From Sympetrum striolatum (lineage: Eukaryota > Arthropoda > Insecta > Odonata > Libellulidae), in NCBI GenBank assembly GCA_947579665.1, contig OX388341.1, positions 1,922,001 to 1,986,000 on the forward strand: a DNA stretch of 64,000 nt, in the 5' to 3' direction. Of the stretch, positions 1 to 13,177 are shown piece by piece (within the stretch, counting starts at the first letter, position 1; each line of letters opens with the position of its first letter). Below the pieces are notes generated by a model, which saw only the letters and a program-made list of their open reading frames with translations, did no database searches and was not told the origin of the DNA. Position numbers and translations under genes: made by a program.

Positions 1-69
1 GATTTCAACGGAAATACATGTTTTGGGGTCCCTAGAACACGTTTTGACTATTTTCGGAATGATGTCTGT

Positions 70-116
<47 letters not shown>

Positions 117-992
117 TGTATGTGTGTGTGTGTTAGTGGGCGCTCTATCGTGAAAACTATTGGTCGTATTAATACCAAACTTCGTATATAGTACTGTGGT
201 GTGTGCTGTCAGAGTTGATTAGTTTTTGGAGTAAATCGGTTGACCGGAAGTCGAGCTTCATTCATTATAGCTCATTTCCGGTTTTCAAAATATCTCCATA
301 AATATGATATATACGTGCATTGTATTACTTATAAAAGTTTTAGATAATGTAATTTACTATAACTTTTGTATTTACCATATTTTTTTATCACCGGTTGATT
401 AGGAGTTATTCGTGAAATACCGATGAACTGGAAGTAGCCGTTATGTACTTTGTGGGCGCTCTAACTTAAAAACGATGCATTATATCAACACTTAATTTCA
501 TATATAGTACTTTATTTAGTTTCTTAAGAATTGATTAGTTTTTGGAGTCAATCGGTTTACCGGAAGTCGAGCTGTATTCTTCAAAGCTCATTTCCGGTTT
601 TCAAAATATCTCCATAAATATGATATTTAGGTATAAACTATTATTTATAAAAGTTTTAGAAAACAAAATTTACTATAACTTTTGGTTGAAACATATTTTT
701 CTATCACTGATTGTGTAGGAGTTATTCATGAAATACTGATAAACCGGAAGTTGCTGATTATGTACTTTGTGGGCGCTCTGGGCTCTATGGGCGAAATGCC
801 AATTTCATCGTTTTTCATCGATCATGTCCCGTAAAACATTATTATATATGTTTTTGGCGTCAAAGATAATAATATATATATATTAATCACTCATATTCCA
901 AGTTTAGATGGAATATAGAGTTCGAAATTACTGCGGTAGATAAATACTTACATCTTATATATATGGAGAAAGTCATGTGCTGGCTACATCAG
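1..992 (+). mobile_element. TG-tract noncoding element, copy 1 (5' end outside window)
   Basis: This is the 3' part of a repeated element also present at 35,430-36,451 and 37,264-38,314. It begins inside the conserved head (GATTTCAACGGAAATACATG), runs into a (TG)n tract and then into two tandem internal units of about 315 bp. Each unit starts near GTGGGCGCTCTA and contains paired ACCGGAA/TTCCGGT blocks. It ends at ATGGAGAAAGTCATGTGCTG followed by CTACATCAGA, after which satellite resumes with a T-run. No coding frame is conserved between copies, so it looks non-autonomous. The family is not one I can name. Confidence 0.75.
65..133. repeat. (TG)n microsatellite in element copy 1
   Basis: This is a nearly pure TG dinucleotide run with a few interruptions (TGTATG, TGTCTG). 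It sits at the same internal position in all three copies of the element, so it is an element component rather than an independent microsatellite. Confidence 0.95.
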
Positions 993-1569
993 ATTTTTTC
1001 CATTAATTTTCGTCATTCTATCGAGATATTATCGAAAAAAGCAACAAAAACGAATAATATAAGCGAAATTTGTATTTTTTTTCCTCTTTTTTCCTTAATT
1101 TTCTTCGTTTTATTGAGATTTTCTCGAAAGAATCAACAAAAACGAATAGTTTTAACGAAATTTCAATTTTTTTCCTGAATTTTCCTCATTATATCGAGAT
1201 ATTATCGAAAAAAAAACCAATAATTTAAGCGAAATTTGTATTTTTTTCCTCTTTTTTCCACATTTTTTTGAGAAATTATCAAAAATAGCATTTAAAACGA
1301 ATAGTTTCAGCGATATTTGAATTTTTTTCCTTTTTTTTTCATTTACTTTCGTCTTTTGATCGAGATATTATTTAAAAAAATTCAATAACGAATAATTTTA
1401 TCGAATTTATATTTTTTCTCTTTTTTTCCTTAATTTTCCTCATTTTATCACAATATTATCGAAAAAAGAAACAAAAATCAATAATTTTAGCAATATTTTA
1501 ATATTTTTCCTCTTATTTTTCGTTAATTTTTCTCTTTCGATGGAGATATTATCGAAAAAAGAGAAAAAA

Positions 1570-4500
1570 AATGAATAATTTAAGCGAAATTTGAATTTTA
1601 TTCCTCTTTTGTCCTTAATTTTCTTCATTTAATCGAGTTATTATCGAAAAAAGATCAACAACAGATAATGTTAGCGATTTTTTAATTTTATCCTCCTTTT
1701 TTTCCTAAATTATCCTCATTTAATCGAGATATTATCCAAAAAATCATTAAAAATAAATAATTTTAGCAAAATTTCTTTTTTTTTTCACCTTTTTCCTCCT
1801 AAATTATCCTTATTTTATCGAAATTTTAACGAAAAAATCAACAAAAACAAATAATTTAATCGAAATTTGTATTTTTTTCCTCTTTTTTCCATTAATTGTC
1901 GTCAATTTATCGAGATATTATTGAAAAAAGCAACAAAAACGAATAATTTTATAGCGAAATTTCAATTTTTTCCTATTTTTTCCTTTTTTTCCTCAATTTG
2001 TCGAGATATTATAGAAAAAAGAACTAAAATGAGCAATTTTAGCGAATTTATAATTTTTTTCCCCTTTTTTTACTTAATTTTCGTCATTTTATCGTTATGT
2101 TATCGAAAAAAGCAACAAAAACAAATAATTCTAGCAAAATTTCATCTTTTTTTTCCATTTTTTTCTATTTTTTTCCTTATTTTCCTCATTTCATCGAGAT
2201 CTTATCGAAAAAAGGAACAAAAACGAATAATTTTAGCGAAATTTCAATTTTTTTCCTTAATTTTCCTCATTATATCGAGATATTATCGAAAAAAAAAACC
2301 AATAATTTAAGCGAAATTTATATTATTTTCCTTAATTTTCCACATTTTTTCTAGAAATTATAAAAAAAGCAACTAAAACGAATAATTTCAGCGAAATTTG
2401 AATTTTTTTCCTCTTTTTTTCATTTTCTTTCGTCATTTTATCGTGATACTATTGAAAAAAGCAACAAAAACAAATAATTTTAGCGTAATTTCAATTTTTT
2501 TCCATTTTTTTCTATTTTTTTCCTTATTTTCCTCATTTCATCGAGATCTAATCGAAAAAAGGAACAAAAACGAATAATTTTAGCGAAATTTCCATTTTTT
2601 TCCTTAATTTTCCTCATTATATCGAGATATTATCGAAAAAAAAAACAATAATTTAAGCGAAATTTAAATTATTTTCCTTAATTGTCCACATTTTTTCTAG
2701 AAATTATAAAAAAAGCAACTAAAACGAATAATTTCAGCGAAATTTGAATTTTTTTCCTCTTTTTTTCATTTTCTTTCGTCATTTTATCGTGATACTATTG
2801 AAAAAAGCAACAAAAACAAATAATTTTAGCGTAATTTCAATTTTTTTCCACATTTTTTTCTTTAATTTTCCTCATTTTTTCGAAAAATTAAAAAAAAATG
2901 CTACAAAAACGAAAAATTTTAGCAAAATTTAATTTTTCTCCATCTCTTTTTCCATTAAATTTCGTAATATTATTTAGATATTATCGAAAAAATTAATAAA
3001 AACGAGTATTTTAGGTAAATTTCAATTTTTTTCCTATTTTACTTCCTTAATTTTAATGAATTTATCACGATATTATCGAAAAAAGCAACAAAAACGAATA
3101 ATTTTAGCAATATTTAAATATTTTTACTCTTATTTTTCGTTAATTTTTTTCATTCTATCGAGATATTACCGAAAAAAGAGAAAAAAAATGAATAGTGTAA
3201 GCGTAATTTGAATTTTTTTCCTCTTTTTTCCTTTATTTGCTTCATTTTATCGACTTATTATCGAAAAATGGCACAACAACAGATAATATTAGCGAATTTT
3301 TAATTTAATCCTCCTTTTTTTCCTAAATTATCCTCATTTTATCGAGATATTATCGAACAAATCATTAAAAATAAATAATTTTAGCGAAATTTCAATTTTC
3401 TTCCTCCTTTTTCCTCCTAAATTATCCTTATTTTATCGAAATATTATCGAAAAAATCAACAAAAACAAATAATTTAAGCAAAATTAGTATTTTTTTCCTC
3501 TTTTTTCCATTAATTTTCGTCATTTTATTGAGATATTATCGAAAAAAGCAACAAAAACGAATAATATAAGCGAAATTTGTATTTTTTTCCTCTTTTTTCC
3601 TTAATTTTCTTCGTTTTATTGAGATTTTATCGAAAGAATCAACAAAAACTAGTAATTTTATAGCGAAATTTCAATTTTTCCTATTTTTTCCTTTTTTTCC
3701 TCATTTTGTCGAAATATTATAGAAAAAAGAACAAAAATGAGCAATTTCAGCGAATTAATAATTTTTCCCTTTTTTACTTAATCTACGTCATTTTATCGTG
3801 ATATTATCGAAAAAAGCAACAAAAACAAATAATTTTAGCGAAATTTCATCTTTTTTTCCGTTTTTTTTCCTTTTTTTTCTTATTTTCCTCATTTCATCGA
3901 GATATTATCGAAAAAAAAACCAATAATTTAAGCGAAATTTATATTTTTTTCCTTAATTTTCCACATTTTTTCGAGAAATTATCAAAAAAAGGACATAAAA
4001 CGAATAATTTCAGCGAAATTTGAATTTTTTTCCACTTTTTTTCATTTACTATCGTCATTTTATCGAGATATTATTGAAAAAACTACAAAAACGAATAATT
4101 TTTTCGAAATTTATCTTTTTTCTGTTTTTTTCCTTAATTTTCCTCATTTTATCGTGATACTATCGAAAAAAGCAACAAAAACGAATAATTTAAGCGAAAT
4201 TTGAATTTTATTCCTCTTTTGTCCATAATTTTCTTCATTTAATCGAGTTATTATCGAAAAAAGATCAAAAACAGATAATGTTAGCGATTTTTTAATTTTA
4301 TCCTCCTTTTTTTCCTAAATTATCCTCATTTAATCGAGATATTATCCAAAAAATCATTAAAAATAAATAATTTTAGCGAAATTTCTTTTTTTTCCACCTT
4401 TTTCCTCCTAAATTATCCTTATTTTATCGAAATTTTAACGAAAAAATCAACAAAAACAAATAATTTAATCGAAATTTGTATTTTTTTCCTCTTTTTTCCA

Positions 4501-5110
4501 TTAATTGTCGTCAATTTATCGAGATATTATTGAAAAAAGCAACAAAAACGAATAATTTTATAGCGAAATTTCAATTTTTTCCTATTTTTTCCTTTTTTTC
4601 CTCAATTTGTCGAGATATTATAGAAAAAAGAACTAAAATGAGCAATTTTAGCGAATTTATAATTTTTTTCCTTTTTTTTTACTTAATTTTCGTCATTTTA
4701 TCGTTATGTTATCGAAAAAAGCAACAAAAACAAATAATTCTAGCAAAATTTCATCTTTTTTTCCATTTTTTTCTATTTTTTCCCTTATTTTCCTCATTTC
4801 ATCGAGATCTTATCGAAAAAAGGAACAAAAACGAATAATTTTATCGAAATTTCAATTTTTTTCCTTAATTTTCCTCATTATATCGAGATATTATCGAAAA
4901 AAAAAACAATAATTTAAGCGAAATTCATATTATTTTCCTTAATTTTCCACATTTTTTCTAGAAATTATAAAAAAAGCAACTAAAACGAATAATTTCAGCG
5001 AAATTTGAATTTTTTTCCTCTTTTTTTCATTTTCTTTCGTCATTTTATCGTGATACTATTGAAAAAAGCAACAAAAACAAATAATTTTAGCGTAATTTCA
5101 ATTTTTTTCC
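1570..5110. repeat. Higher-order duplication, offset about 2.61 kb
   Basis: A multi-monomer block around 1,570-2,490 recurs around 4,180-5,100 with the same monomer-specific variants, such as the rare TTATCCAAAAAATCATTAAA at about 1,733 and 4,343. The offset is 2,607-2,610 bp. Sharing of private variants shows a duplication of many monomers at once rather than simple homogenisation. Confidence 0.8.
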
Positions 5111-8100
5111 ACATTTTTTTCTTTATTTTTCCTCATTTTTTCGAAAAATTTTAAAAAAATGCTACAAAAACGAAAAATTTTAGCAAAATTTAATTTTTCT
5201 CCATCTCTTTTTCCATTAAATTTCGTAATATTATTTAGATATTATGGAAAAAATTAACAAAAACGAGTATTTTAGGTAAATTTCAATTTTTTTTCTCTTT
5301 TACTTCCTTAATTTTAATGATTTTATCACGATATTATCGAAAAAAGCAACAAAAACGAATAATTTTAGCAATATTTAAATATTTTTACTCTTATTTTTCG
5401 TTAATTTTTTTCATTCTATCGAGATATTACCGAAAAAAGAGAAAAAAAATGAATAGTTTAAGCGTAATTTGAATTTTTTTCCTCTCTTTTCCTTAATTTT
5501 CTTCATTTTATCGACTTATTATCGAAAAATGGCACAACAACAGATAATGTTAGCGAATTTTTAATTTAATCCTCCTTTTTCCCCCTAAATTATCCATATT
5601 TTAACGAAATATTATCAAAAAAATCAACAAAAATATATAATTTTAGCGAAATTTCAATTTCATTCCTCCTTTTTCCTCCTAAATTATCCTTATTTTATCG
5701 AAATATTATCGAAAAAATTAACAAAAACAAATAATTTAAGCAAAATTAGTATTTTTTCCTCTTTTTTCCATTAATTTTCGTCATTTTATTGAGATATTAT
5801 CGAAAAAAGCAACAAAAACGAATAATATAAGCGAAATTTGTGTTTTTTTCCTCTTTTGTCCTTAATTTTCTTCGTTTTATTGAGATTTTATCGAAAGAAT
5901 CAACAAAAACGAGTAATTTTATAGCGAAATTTCAATTTTTTCCTATTTTTTCCTTTTTTTTCCTCATTTTGTCGAGATATTATAGAAAAAAGAACAAAAA
6001 TGAGCAATTTCAGCGAATTAATAATTTTTCCCTTTTTTACTTAATCTACGTCATTTTATCGTGATATTATCGAAAAAAGAAACAAAAACAAATAATTTTA
6101 GTGAAATTTCATCTTTTTTTCCGTTTTTTTTCCTTTTTTTTCTTATTTTCCTCATTTCATCGAGATATTATCGAAAAAAAAAACAATAATTTAAGCGAAA
6201 TTTATATTTTTTTCCTTAATTTTCCACATTTTTTCGAGAAATTATCACAAAAAGGACATAAAACGAATAATTTCAGCGAAATTTGAATTTTTTTCCACTT
6301 TTTTTCATTTACTATCGTCATTTTATCGAGATATTATTGAAAAAACTACAAAAACGAATAATTTTGTCGAAATTTATCTTTTTTCTCTTTTTTTCCTTAA
6401 TTTTCCTCATTTTATCGTGATACTATCGAAAAAAGCAACAAAAACGAATAATTTCAGCGAAATTTGAATTTTTTTCCTCTTTTTTTCATTTTCTTTCGTC
6501 ATTTTATCGTGATACTATTGAAAAAAGCAACAAAAACAAATAATTTTAGCGTAATTTCAATTTTTTTCCACATTTTTTTCTTTAATTTTCCTCATTTTTT
6601 CGAAAAATTTTTAAAAAATGCTACAAAAACGAAAAATTTTAGCAAAATTTAATTTTTCTCCATCTCTTTTTCCATTAAATTTCGTAATATTATTTAGATA
6701 TTATCGAAAAAATTAACAAAAACGAGTATTTTAGGTAAATTTCAATTTTTTTCCTCTTTTACTTCCTTCATTTTCCTCATTTTTTCACGATATTATCGAA
6801 AAAAGCAACAAAAACGAATAATTTTAGCAATATTTAAATATTTTTACTCTTAATTTTCGTTAATTTTTTTCATTCTATTGAGATATTATCGAAAAAAGAG
6901 AAAAAAAATGAAAAATTTAAGCGTAATTTGAATTTTTTTCCTCTTTTTTCCTTAATTTTCTTCATTTTATCGACTTATTATCGAGAAAAGCCACAACAAC
7001 AGATAATGTTAGCGAATTTTTAATTTAATCCTCCTTTTTTCCCTAAATTATCCTCATTTTATCGAGATATTATCGAAAAAATCAACAAAAACAAATAATT
7101 TAAGCAAAATTAGTATTTTTTTCCTCTTTTTTCCATTAGTTTTCGTCATTTTATTTAGATATTATCGAAAAAAGCAACAAAAACGAATAATATAAGCGAA
7201 ATTTGTATTTTTTTCCTCTTTTTTCCTTAATTTTCTTTGTTTTATTGAGATATTATCGAAAAAATCAACAAAAATAAATAATTTTAGCGAAATTTCAATT
7301 TTTTCCTATTTTTTCCTTTTTTTTCCTCATTTTGTCGAGATATTATAGAAAAAAGAACAAAAATGAGCAATTTCAGCAAATTTATAATTTTTTCCCCTTT
7401 TTTTACTTAATCTTCGTCATTTTATCGTGATCTTATCGAAAAAAGCAACAAAAACAAATAATTTTAGCGAAATTTCATCTTTTTTTCCATTTTTTTACTT
7501 TTTTTTCATTATTTTCCTCTTTTCATCGAGATATTATCGAAAAAAGGAACAAAAACGAATAATTTTAGAGAAATTTCCATTTTTTTTCCTTATTTTCCTC
7601 ATTTCATCGCGATATTATCGAAAAAAAAAAACCAATTATTTAAGCGAAATTTATATTTTTTTCCTTAATTTTCCACATTTTTTCGAGAAATTATCAAAAA
7701 AAGGACATAAAACGAATAATTTCAGCGAAATTTGAACTTTTTTCCTCTTTTTTTCATTTACAATCGTCATTTTATCGAGATATTATTGAAAAAACTACAA
7801 AAACGAGTAATTTTGTCGAAATTTCTCTTTTTTCTCTTTTTTTCCTTAATTTTCCTCATTTTATCGAGATATAATCAATTAAAGAAACAAAAACGAAGAA
7901 TATTAGTAAATTTTTTGAATTTTTTTCAAACTTTACTTCCTAAATTTTCCTCATTTTATCGCTATAATATCGAAAAAAGCAACAAAAACGAATAATTTCA
8001 GAGAAATTTGAATTTTTTTCCTCTTTTTTTCATTTTCTTTCGTCATTTTATCGTGATACTATTGAAAAAAGCAACAAAAACAAATAATTTTAGCGTAATT

Positions 8101-9267
8101 TCAATTTTTTTCCACATTTTTTTCTTTAATTTTCCTCATTTTTTCGAAAAATTTAAAAAAAATACTACAAAAACGAAAAATGTTAGCAAAATTTTAATTT
8201 TCTTCCACTATTTTTCCATTAAATTTCGTCATATTATCGAGATATTATCGAAAAAATTAACAAAAACGAGTATTTTAGGTAAATTTCAATTTTTTTCCTC
8301 TTTTACTTCCTTAATTTTCCTCATTTTAACACGATATTATCGAAAAAAGCAACAAAAACGAATAATTTTAGCAATATTTAAATATTTTTACTCTTATTTT
8401 TCGTTAATTTTTTTCATTCTATCGAGATAATATCGAAAAAAGAAAAAAAAATGAATAATTTAAGCGTAATTTGAATTTTTTTCCTCTTTTTTCCTAAATT
8501 ATCCTCATTTTATCGAGATATTATCGAAAAAATCATTAAAAAATAAATAATTTTAGCGAAATTTCAATTTTCTTCCTCCTTTTTCCCCCTAAATTATCCA
8601 TATTTTAACGAAATATTATCAAAAAAATCAACAAAAACAAATAATTTAAGCAAAATTAGTATTTTTTTCCTCTTTTTTCCATTAATTTTCGTCATTTTAT
8701 TGAGATATTATCGAAAAAAGCAACAAACACGAATAATATAAGCGAAATTTGTATTTTTTTCCAATTTTTTCCTTAATTTTTCCTCGTTTTATTGAGATTT
8801 TATCGAAAGAATCAACAAAAACGAATAATTTTAGCGTAATTTAAATTTTTTCCTATTTTTTTCTTTTTTTCCTCATTTTGTGGAGATATTATAGAAAAAA
8901 GAACAAAAATGAGCAATTTCAGCGAATTTATAATTTTTTCCCCTTTTTTTACTTAATCTTCGTCATTTTATCGTGATATTATCGAAAAAAGCAACAAAAA
9001 CAAATAATTTTAGCGAAATTTCATCTTTTTTTCAATTTTTGTCCTTTTTTTTCCTTATTTTCCTCTTTTCATCGAGATATTATCGAAGAAAAAAACCAAT
9101 AATTTAAGCGAAATTTATATTTTTTTCCTTAATTTTCCACATTTTTTCGAGAAATTATCAAAAAAAGGACATAAAACGAATAATTTCAGCGAAATTTGAA
9201 TTTTTTTCCTCTTTTTTTTTCATTTACAATCGTCATTTTATCGAGATATTATTGAAAAAACTACAAA

Positions 9268-12200
9268 AACGAATACTTTTGTCGAAATTTATCTTTTTTC
9301 TCTTTTTTTCCTTAATTTTCCTCATTTTATCGAGATATAATCAAAAAAAGAAACAAAAACGAATAATATTAGTAAATTTTTTGAATTTTTTTCAAACTTT
9401 ACTTCCTAAATTTTCCTCATTTTATCGTGATACTATCGAAAAAAGCAACAAAAACGAATAATTTCAGCGAAATTTGAATTTTTTTCCTCTTTTTTTCATT
9501 TTCTTTCGTCATTTTATCGTGATACTATTGAAAAAAGCAACAAAATCAAATAATTTTAGCGTAATTTCAATTTTTTTCCACATTTTTTTCTTTAATTTTC
9601 CTCATTTTTTCGAAAAATCAAAAAAAATGCTACAAAAACGAAAAATTTTAATTTTCTTCCACTATTTTTCCATTAAATTTCGTCATATTATCGAGATATT
9701 ATCGAAAAAATTAACAAAAACAAGTATTTTAGGTCAATTTCAATTTTTTTCCTCTTTTACTTCCTTAATTTTCCTCATTTTAACACGATATTATCGAAAA
9801 AAGCAACAAAAACGAATAATTTTAGCAATATTTAAATATTTTTACTCTTATTTTTCGTTAATTTTTTCATTCTATCGAGATATCATCGAAAAAAGAGAAA
9901 AAAAATGAATAATTTAAGCGTAATTTGAATATTTGTCCTCTTTTTTCCTTAATTTTCTTCATTTTATCGACTTATTATCGAAAAAAGCCACAACAACAGA
10001 TAATGTTAGCGAATTTTTAATTTTATCCTCCTTTTTTCCTAAAATATCCTCATTTTATCGAGATATTATCGAAAAAATCATTAAAAATAAATAATTTTAG
10101 CGAAATTTCAATTTTCTTCCTCCTTTTTCCTCCTAAATCATCCTTATTTTATCGAAATATTATCGAAAAAATCAACAAAAACAAATAATTTAAGCAAAAT
10201 TAGTATTTTTTTCCTCTTTTTTCCATTAATTTTCGTAATTTTATTGAGATATTATCGAAAAAAGCAACAAAAACGAATAATATAAGTGAAATTTAATTTT
10301 TTTCTCTTTTTTTCCTTAATTTTCCTCATTTTATCGTGATACTATCGAAAAAAGCGACAAAAACGAATAATTTTAGCGTAATTTCAATTTTTTCCGCATT
10401 TTTTTCTTTAATTTTCCTCATTGTTTCGAAAAATTAAGAAAAAATGCTACAAAAACGAAATATTTTAGCGAAATTTCAATTTTCTCCCTCTCTTTTTACA
10501 TTAAATTTCGTCGTATTATCGAAAAAATTATGTAAAATGCTACAAAAACGAATATTTTAGGTAAAATTTAATTTTTTTCCTCTTTTGCAAAATTTCAATT
10601 TTTTTCCTCTAATTATTCCTTAATTTTCCTCATTCTATCACGTGTTTATTGGAAAAAGTAACAAAAACGAATAATTTCAGCGAAATTTGAATTCTTTTCC
10701 TCTTTTTTCCATTTACTTTCGTCATTTTATCGTAATATTATAGAAAAAATTAACAAAAACGAATATTTCAGGTAAATTTCAATTTTTTTCCTCCTTTACT
10801 TCCTTAATTTTCCTCATTTTATCTTGATATTATCGAAAAAAGCAACAACAACGAATAATTTTAGCAATATTTAAAAATTTTTACTCTTATCTTTCGTTAA
10901 TTTGTCTCATTCTATCGAGATATTATCGAAAAAAGAAAAAAAAATGAATAATTTAAGCGTAATTTGAATATTTGTCCTCTTTTTTCCTTAATTTTCTTCA
11001 TTTTATCGACTTATTATCGAAAAAAGCCACAACAACAGATAATGTTAGCGAATTTTTAATTTTATCCTCCTTTTTTCCTAAAATATCCTCATTTTATCGA
11101 GATATTATCGAAAAAATCATTAAAAATAAATAATTTTAGCGAAATTTCAATTTTCTTCCTCCTTTTTCCTCCTAAATCATCCTTATTTTATCGAAATATT
11201 ATCGAAAAAATCAACAAAAACAAATAATTTAAGCAAAATTAGTATTTTTTTCCTCTTTTTTCCATTAATTTTCGTCATTTTATTGAGATATTATCGAAAA
11301 AAGCAACAAAAACGAATAATATAAGTGAAATTTAATTTTTTTCTCTTTTTTTCCTTAATTTTCCTCATTTTATCGTGATACTATCGAAAAAAGCGACAAA
11401 AACGAATAATTTTAGCGTAATTTCAATTTTTTCCGCATTTTTTTCTTTAATTTTCCTCATTGTTTCGAAAAATTAAGAAAAAATGCTACAAAAACGAATA
11501 CTTTTGTCGAAATTTATCTTTTTTCTCTTTTTTTCCTTAATTTTCCTCATTTTATCGAGATATAATCAAAAAAAGAAACAAAAACGAATAATATTAGTAA
11601 ATTTTTTGAATTTTTTTCAAACTTTACTTCCTAAATTTTCCTCATTTTATCGTGATACTATCCAAAAAAGCAACAAAAACGAATAATTTCAGCGAAATTT
11701 GAATTTTTTTCCTCTTTTTTTCATTTTCTTTCGTCATTTTATCGTGATACTATTGAAAAAAGCAACAAAATCAAATAATTTTAGCGTAATTTCAATTTTT
11801 TTCCACATTTTTTTCTTTAATTTTCCTCATTTTTTCGAAAAATCAAAAAAAATGCTACAAAAACGAAAAATTTTAATTTTCTTCCACTATTTTTCCATTA
11901 AATTTCGTCATATTATCGAGATATTATCGAAAAAATTAACAAAAACAAGTATTTTAGGTCAATTTCAATTTTTTTCCTCTTTTACTTCCTTAATTTTCCT
12001 CATTTTAACACGATATTATCGAAAAAAGCAACAAAAACGAATAATTTTAGCAATATTTAAATATTTTTACTCTTATTTTTCGTTAATTTTTTCATTCTAT
12101 CGAGATATCATCGAAAAAAGAGAAAAAAAATGAATAATTTAAGCGTAATTTGAATATTTGTCCTCTTTTTTCCTTAATTTTCTTCATTTTATCGACTTAT

Positions 12201-13177
12201 TATCGAAAAAAGCCACAACAACAGATAATGTTAGCGAATTTTTAATTTTATCCTCCTTTTTTCCTAAAATATCCTCATTTTATCGAGATATTATCGAAAA
12301 AATCATTAAAAATAAATAATTTTAGCGAAATTTCAATTTTCTTCCTCCTTTTTCCTCCTAAATCATCCTTATTTTATCGAAATATTATCGAAAAAATCAA
12401 CAAAAACAAATAATTTAAGCAAAATTAGTATTTTTTTCCTCTTTTTTCCATTAATTTTCGTCATTTTATTGAGATATTATCGAAAAAAGCAACAAAAACG
12501 AATAATATAAGTGAAATTTAATTTTTTTCTCTTTTTTTCCTTAATTTTCCTCATTTTATCGTGATACTATCGAAAAAAGCGACAAAAACGAATAATTTTA
12601 GCGTAATTTCAATTTTTTCCGCATTTTTTTCTTTAATTTTCCTCATTGTTTCGAAAAATTAAGAAAAAATGCTACAAAAACGAAATATTTTAGCGAAATT
12701 TCAATTTTCTCCCTCTCTTTTTACATTAAATTTCGTCGTATTATCGAAAAAATTATGTAAAATGCTACAAAAACGAATATTTTAGGTAAAATTTAATTTT
12801 TTTCCTCTTTTGCAAAATTTCAATTTTTTTCCTCTAATTATTCCTTAATTTTCCTCATTCTATCACGTGTTTATTGGAAAAAGTAACAAAAACGAATAAT
12901 TTCAGCGAAATTTGAATTCTTTTCCTCTTTTTTCCATTTACTTTCGTCATTTTATCGTAATATTATAGAAAAAATTAACAAAAACGAATATTTCAGGTAA
13001 ATTTCAATTTTTTTCCTCCTTTACTTCCTTAATTTTCCTCATTTTATCTTGATATTATCGAAAAAAGCAACAACAACGAATAATTTTAGCAATATTTAAA
13101 AATTTTTACTCTTATCTTTCGTTAATTTGTCTCATTCTATCGAGATATTATCGAAAAAAGAAAAAAAAATGAATAAT
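9268..13177. repeat. Nested higher-order repeat, order A-B-C-B-A-B-C
   Basis: Segment A (9,268-9,917) recurs at about 11,493-12,142. Segment B (9,918-10,447) recurs at 10,953-11,482 and 12,143-12,672. Segment C (10,448-10,952) recurs at 12,673-13,177. The A and C copies are offset by 2,225 bp and the first two B copies by 1,035 bp. The frames read from the two A+B copies are identical over 144 residues, so the duplication is recent. A junction is visible at about 11,482, where GAAAAATTAAGAAAAAATGC runs directly into segment A. Confidence 0.85.
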
